Positions 62,387-64,000 of a stretch of 64,000 nucleotides of DNA are shown one piece after another (within the stretch, counting starts at the first letter, position 1; each line of letters begins with the position of its first letter). The stretch lies in NCBI RefSeq assembly GCF_001659605.2, contig NC_035161.2, positions 32,039,691-32,103,690 on the forward strand, given 5' to 3'. The DNA comes from Manihot esculenta. Lineage: Eukaryota > Streptophyta > Magnoliopsida > Malpighiales > Euphorbiaceae. The notes under the pieces are model-generated. The model was not told the origin of the DNA, did not search any database, and worked only from the letters and a program-made list of their open reading frames with translations. The position numbers were made by a program, and so were the translations under genes.

Positions 62387-63282
62387 TTTTTTTTTTTTAG
62401 CTGCAAAATTATTGATTGTATTAATAAAATTTTATCAAATAAAGAGAGATATTATTCCAAACAGAGAGACGATTATACCTAATAGATTCTCTAGTCAAAG
62501 TATGAGCAGTTAGAATAGTATCACGATAAACTCATCTAACAAAAATATCAGTTCTAGAGTCTAATAAATATTTACAATCATTCAAAATCAAACCCCTGCA
62601 TAAGATAATTTGGCAAAGATGCTACTCAAGTGCATGTCGAAACCCCTGCATAAGATAATTTGGTAAATATACTCTTCTTTCTTTCTCATCTCTCGAGTAT
62701 AAATCATTAAAGTCTCCCGAACAAAGTCACGGAAAAGAGTTTTTACGAGATAAACCTCGAATAAGATTTCAAGACTGACGTCGTCATTGCGATTTTGGAA
62801 ACCTATAATAACTAGTAAACCTCCATTGAACATGACTTTCCGAAACAACCGAATCAATAAAATTTGAAGAAAAACCAACCAAACAGATACATGACTCTTT
62901 CACATTAATAGAATGCCTCCTTCCAATCCTTGTCTATTGACTGAGAAACAATCATCAAAATATAAAAAATTAAGAAAAAATTTCATACAAGAACTAAGAG
63001 CTTTTGTTTCCATAAAAAATAAAATGTCCGGCTTGTAACTAGTAACCAAATCCTTCAATGGATTAACTGTCCGAAGATTGCCGAGTCCTCGGCAATTCCA
63101 ACACAGGACGATCATTGCTTTCGGCTATCCTGACCTTTGACGGGATGAGCCGCTTCGATAGTCAATTGATGTAGATCGTCTTCCATGGAGAAGGGAAAAG
63201 AAGAAGTTAGGTTTAAGGAAGAGGAAAATGCGAGAGTATCGAGTCACAGAGGGAACACAGAGGGAAACTTAGCAACCAAGTC
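62387..63282 (-). mobile_element. Internally deleted L1-type LINE with both ends preserved
   Basis: About 896 bp between exact 17-bp direct repeats, with the poly-A tail at 62387-62398 (poly-T on the plus strand). In element order: a 5' leader (63282-63187), a 24-codon remnant of ORF1 (63186-63112, MEDDLHQLTIEA...), the start of ORF2 with the endonuclease motif MIVLCWNCRGLGNLRTVNPL (from 63115), a broken GDFND-type endonuclease stretch, then sequence like the extreme C-terminus of ORF2 (a TAHTLTRES-type RNase H end) and the tail. ORF1 stop and ORF2 start overlap as ATGA (63115-63112). The reverse transcriptase is missing, so the copy cannot move itself. Frameshifts and stops are present in ORF2. 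Confidence 0.9.
62591..62666. repeat. 26-bp direct repeat 50 bp apart in the LINE
   Basis: AACCCCTGCATAAGATAATT followed by TGG occurs at 62591 and again at 62641. It lies near the junction between endonuclease-like and C-terminal-like LINE sequence and may mark a rearrangement. Confidence 0.85.
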
Positions 63283-63299
63283 ATGTAAGGAATACTCTT
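63283..63299. repeat. 17-bp LINE target-site duplication, right copy
   Basis: ATGTAAGGAATACTCTT immediately beyond the 5' end of the minus-strand LINE; identical to 62370-62386. Confidence 0.95.
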
Positions 63300-63365
63300 A
63301 AAACTCGTTTTGTAAAGGGATATAATGAAATATTTGAATATACTTTTTAAAGATATAAAATTAAA

Positions 63366-64000
63366 GCTTCGATGCAATTTTCCCTTTGTGATCCCTTTGT
63401 ACCTCGATGCTCTCGCCTTTTTCTCTTCTTTAAACCTAACTTCTTTTTTCCCCTTCCCCATGAAAGACATCTGCATCAATTGACTATCGACGAAGAAGAA
63501 GATGTTGTTGTCCCTATTAAGAGTTTCAGAGATATTTTGATCGTCACTTATGATTTCTATATGGTGGGGGTATTTCTCACATACAATTCAATAAATTTTC
63601 AGAATATGCAGATCTCATTTGCAGATTTATGACATCCTTTAGAGGGGGTATCTATTATGGAATTAGAGGCAAAAAGATATCTGTTTCGGTTTTTTAATAA
63701 TGTTGATTTTGAAAATATAGAGAATGGGAGCTTTTGATTGTACAATCGATTCCTGCTTGCTTGGAAGGAGATACAAGATAATGAAAATCCTCTCCATATC
63801 TCTCTAACTCATTCTGATTTTTGGGTTCTGATTAAAAACCTCCATTCTGGTTATTATAACGAGACGTTGGCTAAATTGTTCGGAGATTTTGTTGGCCACT
63901 ATAAAGAGTATGATATGAAAAATGCTTCAGTTATGTCGCCGGGCCCTATGAGAGTTAAAGTTTGGTTGGACATTTGGCAACCGTTGAAATGGTGGAAGAA
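63366..64000 (+). mobile_element. Second LINE of the same family, 5' end and ORF1 (runs off the window)
   Basis: The leader from about 63366 to 63469 matches the leader of the minus-strand LINE (shared CTTTAAACCTAACTTCTT-type block; both end in a C-rich stretch and ATG). ORF1 begins near 63470 and, after a one-base frame defect, reads HQLTIDEEEDVVVPIKSF, then YDFYMVGVFLTYNSINFQNM, and further YLFRFFNNVDFENI, HSDFWVLIKNL and MRVKVWLDIWQPLKWWK. This is the DUF4283-like gag region of plant L1 LINEs. Several stops interrupt it (for example after FADL at 63630), so it is a dead copy. The remainder lies beyond 64000. Confidence 0.88.

Noticed and set aside
63213..63479. Minus-strand 88-residue ORF between the two LINEs
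   Set aside because: It spans the leaders of both LINE copies and the target duplication, so it cannot be a real gene.

Overview
The window is nuclear DNA of a flowering plant. It has AT-rich intergenic DNA, genes with many GT-AG introns, long GA/CT and AT microsatellites, and plant-only families (auxin response factor, LRR-malectin receptor kinase, NHL/LEA-2 protein, Kunitz inhibitor). It is most likely a eudicot, probably a rosid. A Euphorbiaceae-like background is possible but I could not test it. There are no bacterial operons, CRISPR arrays or organellar genes. All exon coordinates were assigned by reading splice sites and checking that the reading frame carries across every junction.

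Layout: (1) 1-2200 intergenic. (2) 2841-11984 (+) is a 14-exon AUXIN RESPONSE FACTOR 8 orthologue with a uORF-rich leader and a miR167 target site. (3) 15742-16335 (-) is a single-exon small membrane protein of unknown function. (4) 17040-27347 (-) is a 24-exon LRR-malectin receptor kinase close to Arabidopsis At1g07650. (5) 27.5-33.4 kb is a gene-poor AT-rich tract. (6) 33547-37626 (-) is a two-exon Raf-like protein kinase with an inferred 5' UTR intron. (7) 41348-46842 (+) is a five-exon plant protein of unknown function; its fourth intron carries a non-autonomous hAT element and an RTE-type LINE tail. (8) 48759-51027 (+) is a two-exon, probably N-myristoylated, Ser/Arg-rich protein resembling At1g65710. 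(9) 52048-56097 (-) is a seven-exon plastid-targeted WAT1/EamA transporter resembling At3g02690. (10) 58945-59703 (+) is an NDR1/HIN1-like protein. (11) 60133-60420 (-) is a dioxygenase pseudogene fragment. (12) 61164-61745 (+) is a Kunitz-type protease inhibitor. (13) 62370-64000 holds two LINE copies of one family lying head to head; the second runs off the window.

The genes do not form a pathway. They are independent plant loci: auxin signalling, cell-surface and MAPKKK-type signalling, plastid transport, defence. I did not find a clear undescribed system. The most informative observations are a hAT element with an exact 8-bp target duplication that seems to carry a captured gene fragment, an internally deleted LINE with both ends intact and a 17-bp target duplication facing a second copy of its family, and the layered post-transcriptional signals of ARF8 (uORFs, miR167 site, a retainable intron that would remove the PB1 domain).
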